Shown here: in pieces, positions 16,558 to 24,664 of the stretch
Position numbering within the stretch: position 1 is the first letter of the stretch
Layout: each line of letters begins with the position of its first letter
Source of the DNA: Saccharothrix sp.
GTDB taxonomy: Bacteria; Actinomycetota; Actinomycetes; Mycobacteriales; Pseudonocardiaceae
Assembly (NCBI RefSeq): GCF_031180885.1
Contig: NZ_JAPSLK010000023.1
Coordinates: 49,486-113,485 of the forward strand
DNA length: 64,000 nucleotides
Direction of reading: 5' to 3'
Notes under the pieces: generated by a model
Told to the model about the DNA's origin: nothing
Databases searched by the model: none
What the model saw: only the letters and a program-made list of their open reading frames with translations
Position numbers and translations under genes: made by a program

Positions 16558-17537
16558 AGAAGTACCTGATCACCGGCGGGCGCGGGTACGTGGGGTCGGT
16601 GCTGACCCGGCGCCTGCACCGGTCCGGGGCGGCGGTCGTGGTGGTGGACAACGGGCTGGTCGGCGGGCCGGAACTGGACCTGCCCGGGGTCACCTACGTC
16701 GACGGCGACGTCCGCGAGGTCGGTGCGTGGGAAAACGCTTTCAAGGGTGTGGAGGCGGTGGTGCACCTGGCCGCGATCGTCGGCGACGGGGCGTGCGGCG
16801 TCGACACCGACACCGCGTGGGCGGTCAACTACCTGGGCACCATCCGGGTCGCCGAGGCCTGCCGGCGGGCCGGGGTCCGGGAGTTGGTCTTCGCGTCCAC
16901 GTGCAGCAACTACGGCGTCACCGAGGACACGGAGGTGGACGTCTGGTCGCCCATGGCACCCCAGTCCACCTATGCGGAGACGAAGGTGATGTCCGAGCAC
17001 TACCTGCTGTCCCTGCCGCGTGACGTCCTCGGCACCCGCCTGCTGCGCTTCGCCACCATCCACGGCCTGTCCCCGCGGATGCGGTTCGACCTCGCGGTGA
17101 ACGTGATGACCGCCGACGCGGTGACCCGCGGCCGGGTCACCGTGCACGGCGGCACCCAGTGGCGGCCGTTCCTGCACGTCGAGGACGCGGCGGAGGCCGT
17201 GCGGCTGGTGCTGGGCGACGGCCGGCGGGCCGCGCCGAGCGTCTACAACGTCGGGTCCGGCGAGGAGAACCACCGCCTCGACGCGATCGGCGAGCTGATC
17301 GCGGGCGAGGTCCCGGGCACGCGGGTGGAGATCCGCGCCGAGCAGACCGACCCGCGCGACTACCGGGTGAACTTCGACCCGATCGGGCGGGACCTGGGGT
17401 TCACGCCGAGCCTGCGGGTCGTCGACACCGTCCGGGACATCCGGGACGCCATGCACGGCGGGGAGTTCGCCGACTACGACTCCCCGCGGTACAGCAACTA
17501 CCTGACCGCGGTCGCCGCCGTCCACAGAGGAGCCTGA
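16554..17537 (+). CDS. NAD-dependent epimerase/dehydratase (extended SDR)
   Basis: 327 aa extended short-chain dehydrogenase. The nucleotide-binding motif GGRGYVGS is near residue 8, followed by HLAAIVGD and the catalytic serine region FASTCSNYG with YAETK (Tyr and Lys of YxxxK). Close relatives epimerise, dehydrate or oxidise nucleotide sugars such as UDP-glucose or dTDP-4-keto sugars. The substrate cannot be told from sequence alone. The ATGA overlap with hypF and a sugar aminotransferase 3 bp downstream place it in an aminosugar-like pathway. Confidence 0.88.
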   Translation: MKKYLITGGRGYVGSVLTRRLHRSGAAVVVVDNGLVGGPELDLPGVTYVDGDVREVGAWENAFKGVEAVVHLAAIVGDGACGVDTDTAWAVNYLGTIRVAEACRRAGVRELVFASTCSNYGVTEDTEVDVWSPMAPQSTYAETKVMSEHYLLSLPRDVLGTRLLRFATIHGLSPRMRFDLAVNVMTADAVTRGRVTVHGGTQWRPFLHVEDAAEAVRLVLGDGRRAAPSVYNVGSGEENHRLDAIGELIAGEVPGTRVEIRAEQTDPRDYRVNFDPIGRDLGFTPSLRVVDTVRDIRDAMHGGEFADYDSPRYSNYLTAVAAVHRGA

Positions 17538-17540
17538 CCG

Positions 17541-18668
17541 GTGAACACCCGTCGCCCGCCGCGCTTCCCCGAACCCGTCCCGCTGACCCGCCCCACGGTG
17601 GACGCCGACACCGACCTGGAACCCGCGCTGAAGGAGGTCTTCCGGTCCGGGATGCTCACCAACGGCCGGCACGTGCGGGAGTTCGAGGAGGCCGCGGGCG
17701 CCTACCTCGGCGGCGTGCACGTGGTGGCGGTCAGCAGCTGCACGACCGGGTTGATGCTGGTCCTGCGCTGCCTGGGCCGGTCCGGGGACGTCGTGGTGCC
17801 CAGCTTCACGTTCATGGCCACCGGTCACGCCGTCGCCTGGGCGGGCCACGGGGTCCGCTTCGCCGACGCCGACCCGCGCACGTGGACGCTGGACCCGGAC
17901 GCGGTGGCCCCGCTGGAGGCCTCGGCCGTCCTGGCCGTGCACACCTTCGGCGTCCCGTGCGACGCCGACCGGTTGCAGGCGCTGTGCGATTCCCGGGGCA
18001 TACCACTCATCTTCGACGCCGCGCACGGATTCGGCAGCCGGTACCCGGACGGGACGATGGTCGGCGGCAAGGGTGTGGCCGAGGTGTTCAGCCTCAGCCC
18101 CACCAAGACGCTGAGCACCGGCGAGGGCGGCCTGATCACCACCCGCGACGCCGCTTTCGCCGCCGAACTGCGCACCGCCCGCGAGTACGGCAACCCGGGC
18201 GACTACGACAGCAGGTTCATCGGGCTCAACGGCCGCATGACCGAGGTCTCGGGGCTCATGGGTGCGCACGCCATGAAGAGTTTCCCACGCTGGCTCCACA
18301 TCAGACAGTCCCTTGTGGACATCTACCGGCGGCGACTGTCCGAACTGCCGGGTCTGGAGTTCCAGGAAGTCCCGCCAGGCGCCGTGAGCGCTTACAAGGA
18401 CCTGGCGATCCGGGTGGACCCGACCCGGTTCGGCATGGACCGCGACGAACTGGCCGCGCGGCTGGCGCGGGAGAACGTCAGCACCCGCAAGTACTTCAGC
18501 CCCGCGCTGCACCGGCAGACCGCCTACCGGGACGTCACCGGCCCGGACCTGCCGGTGACCGACGCCCTGGCGTCGAGCATGATCACGCTGCCGCTCTACT
18601 CGCACATGCCCGCGCACCTCGTGGACCGCATCTGCGACCTCGTCCACGACCTGCACGCGGGCCGCTGA
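17541..18668 (+). CDS. DegT/DnrJ/EryC1-family PLP aminotransferase
   Basis: 375 aa sugar-aminotransferase-family enzyme. N-terminal 'FRSGMLTNGRHVREFEE', SCTTGLMLVL (phosphate-binding loop), PSFTFMATGHAV, FDAAHGFGS and the PLP lysine K189 in SLSPTKTLSTGEGG are all in place. Family members aminate keto-sugars or keto-cyclitols (DesV, StsC, AHBA-synthase branches). The Lys is present, so it is a transaminase or dehydratase of this class. Start GTG 17541 with AGAGGAG upstream. It probably acts on the product of the preceding SDR. Confidence 0.9.
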   Translation: MNTRRPPRFPEPVPLTRPTVDADTDLEPALKEVFRSGMLTNGRHVREFEEAAGAYLGGVHVVAVSSCTTGLMLVLRCLGRSGDVVVPSFTFMATGHAVAWAGHGVRFADADPRTWTLDPDAVAPLEASAVLAVHTFGVPCDADRLQALCDSRGIPLIFDAAHGFGSRYPDGTMVGGKGVAEVFSLSPTKTLSTGEGGLITTRDAAFAAELRTAREYGNPGDYDSRFIGLNGRMTEVSGLMGAHAMKSFPRWLHIRQSLVDIYRRRLSELPGLEFQEVPPGAVSAYKDLAIRVDPTRFGMDRDELAARLARENVSTRKYFSPALHRQTAYRDVTGPDLPVTDALASSMITLPLYSHMPAHLVDRICDLVHDLHAGR

Positions 18669-18685
18669 ACCGACACGGAGGCATC

Positions 18686-19144
18686 GTGAACGACTACGTG
18701 GCCGAACTGCGCGCGCTGGTCGGGACCCGGCCGCTGATCCTGCCCGGGACCTCGGTCGTGGTGACCGACCCCGCCGGCCGGGTGCTGCTGCTGGCCCGGG
18801 TCGACACCGGCGGGTGGGGGCTGCCCGGCGGGCTCATGGAGCCCGGCGAGTCCTTCGAGGAGACCGGGCGGCGGGAGGTCGAGGAGGAAACCGGCCTGGT
18901 CGTGGACGAGTTGAGCCTGCTCGGGGTCTTCTCCGGCGCGGACTACTACTACCGCTACCCCAACGGCGACGAGATCTTCAACGTCACCGTCGCCTACGTG
19001 GCGCGGTTGCCGCATGAAGCCTCCATCGCCTTGGACACCGAGGAGAACAGCACCTGGCGGTTCTTCGCGCTGGACGAGGTGCCGGATTCGGTGATCTCGC
19101 CGGAACGGCCGATCATCGCGGAGTACGCGAAGGCCGTGCGGTGA
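18686..19144 (+). CDS. Nudix hydrolase
   Basis: 152 aa. The Nudix box runs from GGLMEPGESFEETG to REVEEETGLV (residues about 49-72), with all expected Glu residues for Mg binding. Nudix enzymes cleave X-diphosphate bonds in nucleotide sugars, NTPs or dinucleotides. Between a sugar aminotransferase and a phosphatase it could split an NDP-sugar to a sugar phosphate; a housekeeping role is possible. Start GTG 18686 with CGGAGG at 18676-18681. Its stop overlaps the next start. Confidence 0.88.
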   Translation: MNDYVAELRALVGTRPLILPGTSVVVTDPAGRVLLLARVDTGGWGLPGGLMEPGESFEETGRREVEEETGLVVDELSLLGVFSGADYYYRYPNGDEIFNVTVAYVARLPHEASIALDTEENSTWRFFALDEVPDSVISPERPIIAEYAKAVR

Positions 19145-19938
19145 CTCCCGACTACACCGCGTTCCTCGACTCGTGCCTCCGGGAAGCGCTTGCCGTGGCC
19201 GTCCGGATGCGCGGTGGGCGTGCGTCGGTGAAGGAGGACCCCAACCAGGTCGTCACCGAGGCGGATCTGGCGTTGAGCGCGTTGCTGACCGGACGGGTCC
19301 GGGACACCTTCCCGACGCACGCGATCCTGGAGGAGGAGAGCGGTGCGAGGCCCGGCGACGGGATCACCTGGGTGATCGACCCGTTGGACGGCACCAGCAA
19401 CTACGCCGCCGGCAGCCCGCTGTACGGGGTGATGATGGCGGCGGTCGGGCCGGAGGGCGTGATCGCGGGCGGTATGGCGCTGCCCGCGTTCGGCACCGTC
19501 TACCTCGCCCAGACCGGCCGGGGAGCCACCCGCGACGGGAAAGCGCTTTCTCCGTTGCCTGACACCGCGCCCGACCGGTCGTTGGTGGCCTACGGCATGG
19601 ACAAAGGCCCGGAGATGGACTTCGAGGGCCGGTTGGTGGCCGCTTTGGGATCCAAGTGCCTGGGCGTGCGGATGAGCAACAGCGTGTTCGACCTGTGCAT
19701 GGTCGCTGACGGGGCTTATGGGGCGTTCGTGCACCGCAGTTGCCGCATCTGGGACCTGGCGGCGGTGGTGTGCGTGCTTCAGGAGTGCGGCGGTGTCTGC
19801 ACAGACCTCCAAGGCCGTCCGCTGGACCTGATCGACCCGCTGGCTCAAGCCGACCGGGTCTTCGACGTCTGCCTGGCCACGCCCGCCGTGCACCCCGCCG
19901 TGATGGCCGCCGTCCGGTCGGCCGAGGAGGACCGATGA
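19141..19938 (+). CDS. Inositol-monophosphatase-family sugar/cyclitol phosphatase
   Basis: 265 aa Mg-dependent phosphatase of the IMPase/FBPase fold. It has EEES (metal-binding Glu), WVIDPLDGTSNY (the D-P-L-D-G-T metal site) and 'SCRIWDLAA' (second conserved Asp). It removes phosphate from inositol, sugar or cyclitol phosphates. The GTGA overlap with the Nudix gene suggests consecutive steps in releasing a free sugar-like product. A 12-bp perfect palindrome, GAAAGCGCTTTC, lies inside the gene at 19539-19550. Confidence 0.88.
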   Translation: MTPDYTAFLDSCLREALAVAVRMRGGRASVKEDPNQVVTEADLALSALLTGRVRDTFPTHAILEEESGARPGDGITWVIDPLDGTSNYAAGSPLYGVMMAAVGPEGVIAGGMALPAFGTVYLAQTGRGATRDGKALSPLPDTAPDRSLVAYGMDKGPEMDFEGRLVAALGSKCLGVRMSNSVFDLCMVADGAYGAFVHRSCRIWDLAAVVCVLQECGGVCTDLQGRPLDLIDPLAQADRVFDVCLATPAVHPAVMAAVRSAEEDR

Positions 19939-21188
19939 ACACCAGGGTGGGCCTGTTCGCCGTGCTCATGGGACTGACGTGCGGGTACGACGCCACCGCC
20001 ATGGCGGGCGCGTTGCTGCAGGTCACCGACCACTTCGGGCTCACCACCACCGGGCAGGGCTCGCTGTACTCGGCCACCGCCGCCGGGTGGATTGCGGGCG
20101 CCCTCTTGGGCAGCCGGCTGGTCACCGCGATCGGCCGTCGCACGACCCTGCTCGTGCTGATCGCGCTGTACCTGGCGGGCACCGGACTGGCCGTGACGGC
20201 GGGCGGGCTGGTGTGGCTGGACGCGGGCCGGTTCGTGCAGGGCACCGCGATCGGCATGGCGATCGTGGCGACGCCGGTCTTCATCGCCGAGTCGGCCTCG
20301 ACCCGCGCCCGTGGCCGGATCGCCGTGCTCTACCAGGTGGCGACCTCGCTCGGGTGCGCGCTGGGCTACTTCGGCGGCTACGTCCTCGCCGACAGCGGGC
20401 AGTGGCGGCTGATGCTCGCGATCCCGGGCGCACTCGCCGTGGCCACCGCTGTGCGCCTGCTGCCGCTGCCCGAGACCGACCGGTGGCGCAACCTGCGGGG
20501 CGAGCCGCGCCCGACCGGCGTCCTGCGCAGCCTGATCGGCCCCCGGCACCGGAGGCTGACGTTGTTCGTGGTCGCACTCGGGTTCTTCGTGCAGGCCACG
20601 GGGATCAACGCGATGGTGTTCTTCAGCCCGCGGATCTTCCAGCACATGGGTTTCACCGACACGTTCGGTCTGCTGGTGCTGCCCGGGTTGGTCCAGCTCG
20701 CGGGCGCGGTGGCGGCGCTGGCGTGCGCGTTGACGGTCGACCGGTTCGGCCGCCGGCCCGCCTTACTCACCGGCACCGCGTTGATGGCGTTGGGGCACGC
20801 CCTGATGGTGGTGGTGTTCGCGGCCGACTCCCCCGGTGTCGTGGGTTTCGCCGGGCTCGTCGTCTTCGTGGTCGGCTTCAACTCCGGGTTCGGGGCGCTG
20901 GTGTGGGTGTTCGCCGCCGAGGGCTACCCGGACCGGCTGCGCGGGGCGGGCGCGTCGGCGATGCTGCTGACCAACCTGACGACCAACCTGGTCGTGGCGC
21001 AGTTCTTCCTCGACCTGCTCAACGCCGTCGGCGGCGCCGGGACCTACCTGCTGCTGCTGGGCGTGACCGCGCTGGCGTGGCTGTTCGTGTTCTTCCTGGC
21101 CCCGGAGACCAAGGGCCGCTCGCTGGACGAGGTCCAGGCCCACTGGGAGGTCACCGCCGGCCGGTCGGTTCGGCGTCCAGTTCGGTGA
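19935..21188 (+). CDS. MFS transporter, sugar-porter family
   Basis: 417 aa membrane protein with about 12 predicted helices. It has the intracellular-loop motif DRFGRRPALL after helix 6-7 and the C-terminal 'APETKGRSLDEV', the sugar-porter signature (PETKG). It would move a sugar-like solute by proton coupling. As the last gene of the HypE/HypF operon (ATGA overlap with the phosphatase gene) it may export the product or import the precursor. Its 3' end overlaps the convergent exchanger gene by 38 bp. Confidence 0.88.
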   Translation: MNTRVGLFAVLMGLTCGYDATAMAGALLQVTDHFGLTTTGQGSLYSATAAGWIAGALLGSRLVTAIGRRTTLLVLIALYLAGTGLAVTAGGLVWLDAGRFVQGTAIGMAIVATPVFIAESASTRARGRIAVLYQVATSLGCALGYFGGYVLADSGQWRLMLAIPGALAVATAVRLLPLPETDRWRNLRGEPRPTGVLRSLIGPRHRRLTLFVVALGFFVQATGINAMVFFSPRIFQHMGFTDTFGLLVLPGLVQLAGAVAALACALTVDRFGRRPALLTGTALMALGHALMVVVFAADSPGVVGFAGLVVFVVGFNSGFGALVWVFAAEGYPDRLRGAGASAMLLTNLTTNLVVAQFFLDLLNAVGGAGTYLLLLGVTALAWLFVFFLAPETKGRSLDEVQAHWEVTAGRSVRRPVR

Positions 21189-22467
21189 GTCGCGTGGTCA
21201 GGCCGTCCCGCACGGTCCGCACCGCCGCGCGCCGCACCGCCACCAGGCGGCCGATCGCGAGCACCACGTAGAGCGCCGACAACACCAGGAACACCACCCG
21301 GTTCGCCTCGGCGGACAGCGTCACGCTCGCCGCGAACTGCACGACGAACAGCACCAGCAGCCCGGTCGCCCCGACCGCGGTCACGCCCAGGTCGATCAGG
21401 ACCGCCACCGCGAACAGCGACTGCGCCGCCGTGATCAGCAGTTCCAGCCGCTGGTTGTCGTCCAGCGGCAGCCCGTGGCCGGTGCCGGAGGACAGCGCGA
21501 ACACGATCGGGATGGTGCCGACCAGCAGCGTCCACTGGTTGACCTTGCTCGACAGCAGGGTGCCCAGCGACTCGGCGGCCTTCAGCCGGGCGGCGAACAG
21601 GCACGCCACCACCAGTTCCGGCGACTCGCTGGCGATCGGCGCGACCCACTGGACCAGCAGGAACTCGTCCACGCCCAGCGCGTGCCCGGTGGCGACCAGG
21701 TTCTCCGCGAAGTGCTCGGCGGTGGCCAGGATGACCAGCGCGGCCGTGCCGAACAGCACCGCCACCCCCGTCCGCCGCGCGGTCTTGCGCCGGTCGGCGA
21801 CCCACGCGGCGACCCCGGCCAGGTCGGGCTGCTCGCGCGGCGCCCTGGCCAGCCGCCACACGTAGGCGGCGAAGATCCCGACGAACACGACCGCGTCCAC
21901 CAGGGTCAGCGACGACCGCAGCGGCAGGGTCAGCGAGTAGAGGGTGGCGAGGCCGAGGAACACGACGTCCACCGCCATCACCGGTTTGAGCGCCACCCGC
22001 CCGGGACTCGCCGTCGCACTCCGCCGCCGCGCCCGCACCGCCGCGACCGTCGCCACCAGCACCACCAACGGCCACCCGAACCCGACCAGGATCCGGTTGG
22101 CGCCGGTCATGTTGGCCAGCGCCAACGAACACGGGTTCACTCCCCCGTGCTCACAACTCCCCTGTTCGGCGTACTGCTGCCCGGCGCGGAACGTGAACAC
22201 CAGGTCGACGGCGTACTCCGGCAACACCGCCAGCACCGCCAACACCGCGATCGCCAACCCGGCGCTGAGATCGACCTGCGCCGCCTCCGCCGCCCACGTC
22301 AGCAGGAAGGCGGAGGCCACGATCCCGAACCCGAACACCACCGCCGCGACCGGCGCCCCCACCTCCGGGTGCGGCCACCCCAGGTAGTCCGCCGCTCCCA
22401 GGTACGTCCCCGGCGCCGCCGCCGCGCCGACGAGCCCCAGCCGTCCCCGGACCGCGCGTGCTCCCAT
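21151..22467 (-). CDS. Sodium/calcium exchanger family protein
   Basis: 438 aa integral membrane protein with two alpha repeats typical of the CaCA superfamily: 'AVLPEYAVDLV' in the first half and 'APIASESPELVVACLF' in the second, each with acidic ion-binding residues in a membrane helix. It is predicted to exchange Ca2+ (or another cation) for Na+ or H+. The start ATG 22467 follows GAGGGG; reading further upstream gives a non-membrane, low-quality extension. No linked genes. Confidence 0.85.
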   Translation of the reverse strand: MGARAVRGRLGLVGAAAAPGTYLGAADYLGWPHPEVGAPVAAVVFGFGIVASAFLLTWAAEAAQVDLSAGLAIAVLAVLAVLPEYAVDLVFTFRAGQQYAEQGSCEHGGVNPCSLALANMTGANRILVGFGWPLVVLVATVAAVRARRRSATASPGRVALKPVMAVDVVFLGLATLYSLTLPLRSSLTLVDAVVFVGIFAAYVWRLARAPREQPDLAGVAAWVADRRKTARRTGVAVLFGTAALVILATAEHFAENLVATGHALGVDEFLLVQWVAPIASESPELVVACLFAARLKAAESLGTLLSSKVNQWTLLVGTIPIVFALSSGTGHGLPLDDNQRLELLITAAQSLFAVAVLIDLGVTAVGATGLLVLFVVQFAASVTLSAEANRVVFLVLSALYVVLAIGRLVAVRRAAVRTVRDGLTTRLTELDAEPTGRR

Positions 22468-22504
22468 GCGCCCGGGGTTCCCCTCGGCGGCGCGGTGCAG
22501 TCGT

Positions 22505-22936
22505 CTAGCCGCAGCCCGTGGCGGACGGGTCGCGGATCGCCACCAGGTGCACCTCGCCGTTGTCGGTGTTGTGGGCGACGAGGGTGCCCGGGTCGGCGGT
22601 CGGCCGGAAGGCCCAGGACGGCGGGACGTCGTCGCGCAGGTCACCCACCGGCGCGGTGGCCGGCGGGCGCACGACGACGTCGGCCACGAGCGTGCCGTCC
22701 AGCCGCCACACCAGCACCCGTTCCTGGTTGTCCCGCCACGTGACGACCCGGTCGTCGCCCAGCGCCACGTGGACGCGCTCCCGGCCGTCCACGGTGGTGA
22801 CCGTCGCGCCGTCCACCAGGACGTGCGCGGCGGTGATCACGCGCGGACCGTCGGCGGTGGCCACGGCGAACGCGGCACCCACCGGACGGCCACGGCGGTC
22901 GGCGACGCGGAGCAGCGCGGCGGCCAGCAGGTCCAC
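22505..22936 (-). CDS. Truncated trypsin-like domain protein, hypothetical
   Basis: 143 aa. The N-terminal 50 residues (GAAFAVATADGPRVITAAHVL) look like the start of a trypsin-fold protease around the catalytic His. The rest does not show the Asp and Ser motifs (no GDSGGP-like sequence), so it is probably inactive or a remnant. A leaderless start is likely: TAACCT lies 6 nt before the GTG. It sits between the exchanger and the ABC half-transporters on the same strand. Function unknown. Confidence 0.6.
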   Translation of the reverse strand: MDLLAAALLRVADRRGRPVGAAFAVATADGPRVITAAHVLVDGATVTTVDGRERVHVALGDDRVVTWRDNQERVLVWRLDGTLVADVVVRPPATAPVGDLRDDVPPSWAFRPTADPGTLVAHNTDNGEVHLVAIRDPSATGCG

Positions 22937-22966
22937 GCCGTCAGGTTACGTCGCCGACGCCCCGTT

Positions 22967-24664
22967 TCAGCCCACCGCGGACAGCGCCCAGAAGTCCGCG
23001 TACCGGCCGCCCCGCTGGAGGAGTTCGTCGTGCGTGCCCTCCTCGACCACGCGGCCGCGGTCGAGGAACACGATCCGGTCGGCCCGCCGCACGGTCCGCA
23101 GCCGGTGCGCCACCATCACCACGGTCCGCCCGGCCATCAGCCGCTCGACGCCCTCGTGCACCGCCGCCTCGTTGACCGGGTCCAGCGCCGAGGTCACCTC
23201 GTCCAGCAGGACGATCGGCGCGTCCTTCAGCAGCGCGCGGGCGATCGACACGCGCTGGCGCTCGCCGCCGGACAGCAGCGCCCCGCCCTCGCCGACGCCG
23301 GCCGACCACCCGCCGGGCAGCCGTTCGACCACCTCGTCCAGCCGGGCCGCCTTCGCCGCCGCGCGGACCTCGGCGTCGGTGGCGTCGGGACGGCCCAGGC
23401 GGACGTTGTCCTCCACGGTGCCGTCGAACAGGTAAACCTCCTGGAAGACGATCGCGATCTTGGACATCAGCACGTCCGGGTCGATCATCCGCACGTCCAC
23501 GCCGCCCACGCGGACCGCGCCCGCGTCCACGTCGTGGAAGCGCGCGAGCAGGTGCAGCAGCGTGCTCTTCCCCGCCCCGGACGGGCCGACGACCGCAAGC
23601 CGATGCCCGTGCGGCACCCACAGCGACAACCCGTCGACCACAGTCCGGTCGCCGTGGCGGAAGGTGACCTCCTCGAACGAGAGGTCGTGGTGCGACGGCT
23701 CCACCGGTTGCGGCGCGACCGGCAGGGGCTCGGTGCGGAACACCGCGTCCAGCCTGGCCAGTTCGGCGAACGCGGCCCGCAACGCGCCACCGACCTCGGA
23801 CAACGCCAGCAACGGGTCCGCGCACCGGGCCGCCAGCACGAGCGTGGCCAGCACCTCCGCCGCCCCGATCTCCCCGCCCAGCGCCAGGTACGCGCCCAGC
23901 GCCGCCAACGCGGTGAACACCGCCTGCACCGTCAACGCCGACCCGACCACACCCGGCAGCGCGGACAGCGCCGACCGGCGGGACGCGCGGTGGAGGCCGC
24001 GCAGCGAGTCGTCCAGCAGCCGGAACCGCTCGCCGGTCCGGCCGCCGGCCCGCAGCACCGGCTGGGCCTCGATGTACTCGATGACCCGCGCGGCGGCGTC
24101 GTGCTCGCGGGCGGCGCGTTCGGCGTCGGTGGCGACGCTGCGGCGGGCCGCGAACACCTGCACCGCGGCCACGACCGGCACGGCGGCCAGCGCGGCGAGC
24201 CCCAGCTGCCAGTTGACCGCGAGCATCACCGCGACGATCGTCAACGGCGTCACGCACGCGGAGATGAACGGCGCCAGGAAGTGCGCCGACACGCTCATCG
24301 CCTGCAGCACGCCCCGACCGGCCAGCGCCGAGACCTCCCCGACCCGGCCCGCCGTGTACCAGCCGATCGGCAGCCGGGCCAGGTGGTCACCGAGCCGGTG
24401 GTAGACCCCGTGCATCACCGAGGTCCCGACCCTGAACCCGGCCAGGTCGCTGACGTAGCGCAGCACCGCGTACCCGGCGACCGCCGTCCCGAACCCGAGC
24501 AGCCACGGCCACGCGTCCCCGCCGCCGAACAGCGCCCGCAGCACCGGGACCAGCAGCGCGTACGACAGGCCTTCGGCGATCGCGGTCGCCGCCATCAGCG
24601 CCACCGTGCGGCGCATCGGTCCGGCGTACTCGTGCCCGAGCACGCGCGACAACACCGTGATCAC
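22967..24664 (-). CDS. ABC half-transporter (permease-ATPase), IrtB/YbtQ-like
   Basis: 565 aa fusion of a six-helix type IV ABC exporter-fold membrane domain and an ATPase. Walker A is GPSGAGKST, the signature 'LSGGERQRVSIARALL', Walker B 'IVLLDEVTSALD' and the H-loop AHR. It is the second of two different half-transporters with a 4-nt overlap, so they most likely form a heterodimer. This arrangement without extra domains is shared with the siderophore importers YbtPQ and IrtAB; an exporter role is also possible. The start is GTG 24664, inside the stop of the upstream gene. Confidence 0.87.
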   Translation of the reverse strand: MITVLSRVLGHEYAGPMRRTVALMAATAIAEGLSYALLVPVLRALFGGGDAWPWLLGFGTAVAGYAVLRYVSDLAGFRVGTSVMHGVYHRLGDHLARLPIGWYTAGRVGEVSALAGRGVLQAMSVSAHFLAPFISACVTPLTIVAVMLAVNWQLGLAALAAVPVVAAVQVFAARRSVATDAERAAREHDAAARVIEYIEAQPVLRAGGRTGERFRLLDDSLRGLHRASRRSALSALPGVVGSALTVQAVFTALAALGAYLALGGEIGAAEVLATLVLAARCADPLLALSEVGGALRAAFAELARLDAVFRTEPLPVAPQPVEPSHHDLSFEEVTFRHGDRTVVDGLSLWVPHGHRLAVVGPSGAGKSTLLHLLARFHDVDAGAVRVGGVDVRMIDPDVLMSKIAIVFQEVYLFDGTVEDNVRLGRPDATDAEVRAAAKAARLDEVVERLPGGWSAGVGEGGALLSGGERQRVSIARALLKDAPIVLLDEVTSALDPVNEAAVHEGVERLMAGRTVVMVAHRLRTVRRADRIVFLDRGRVVEEGTHDELLQRGGRYADFWALSAVG

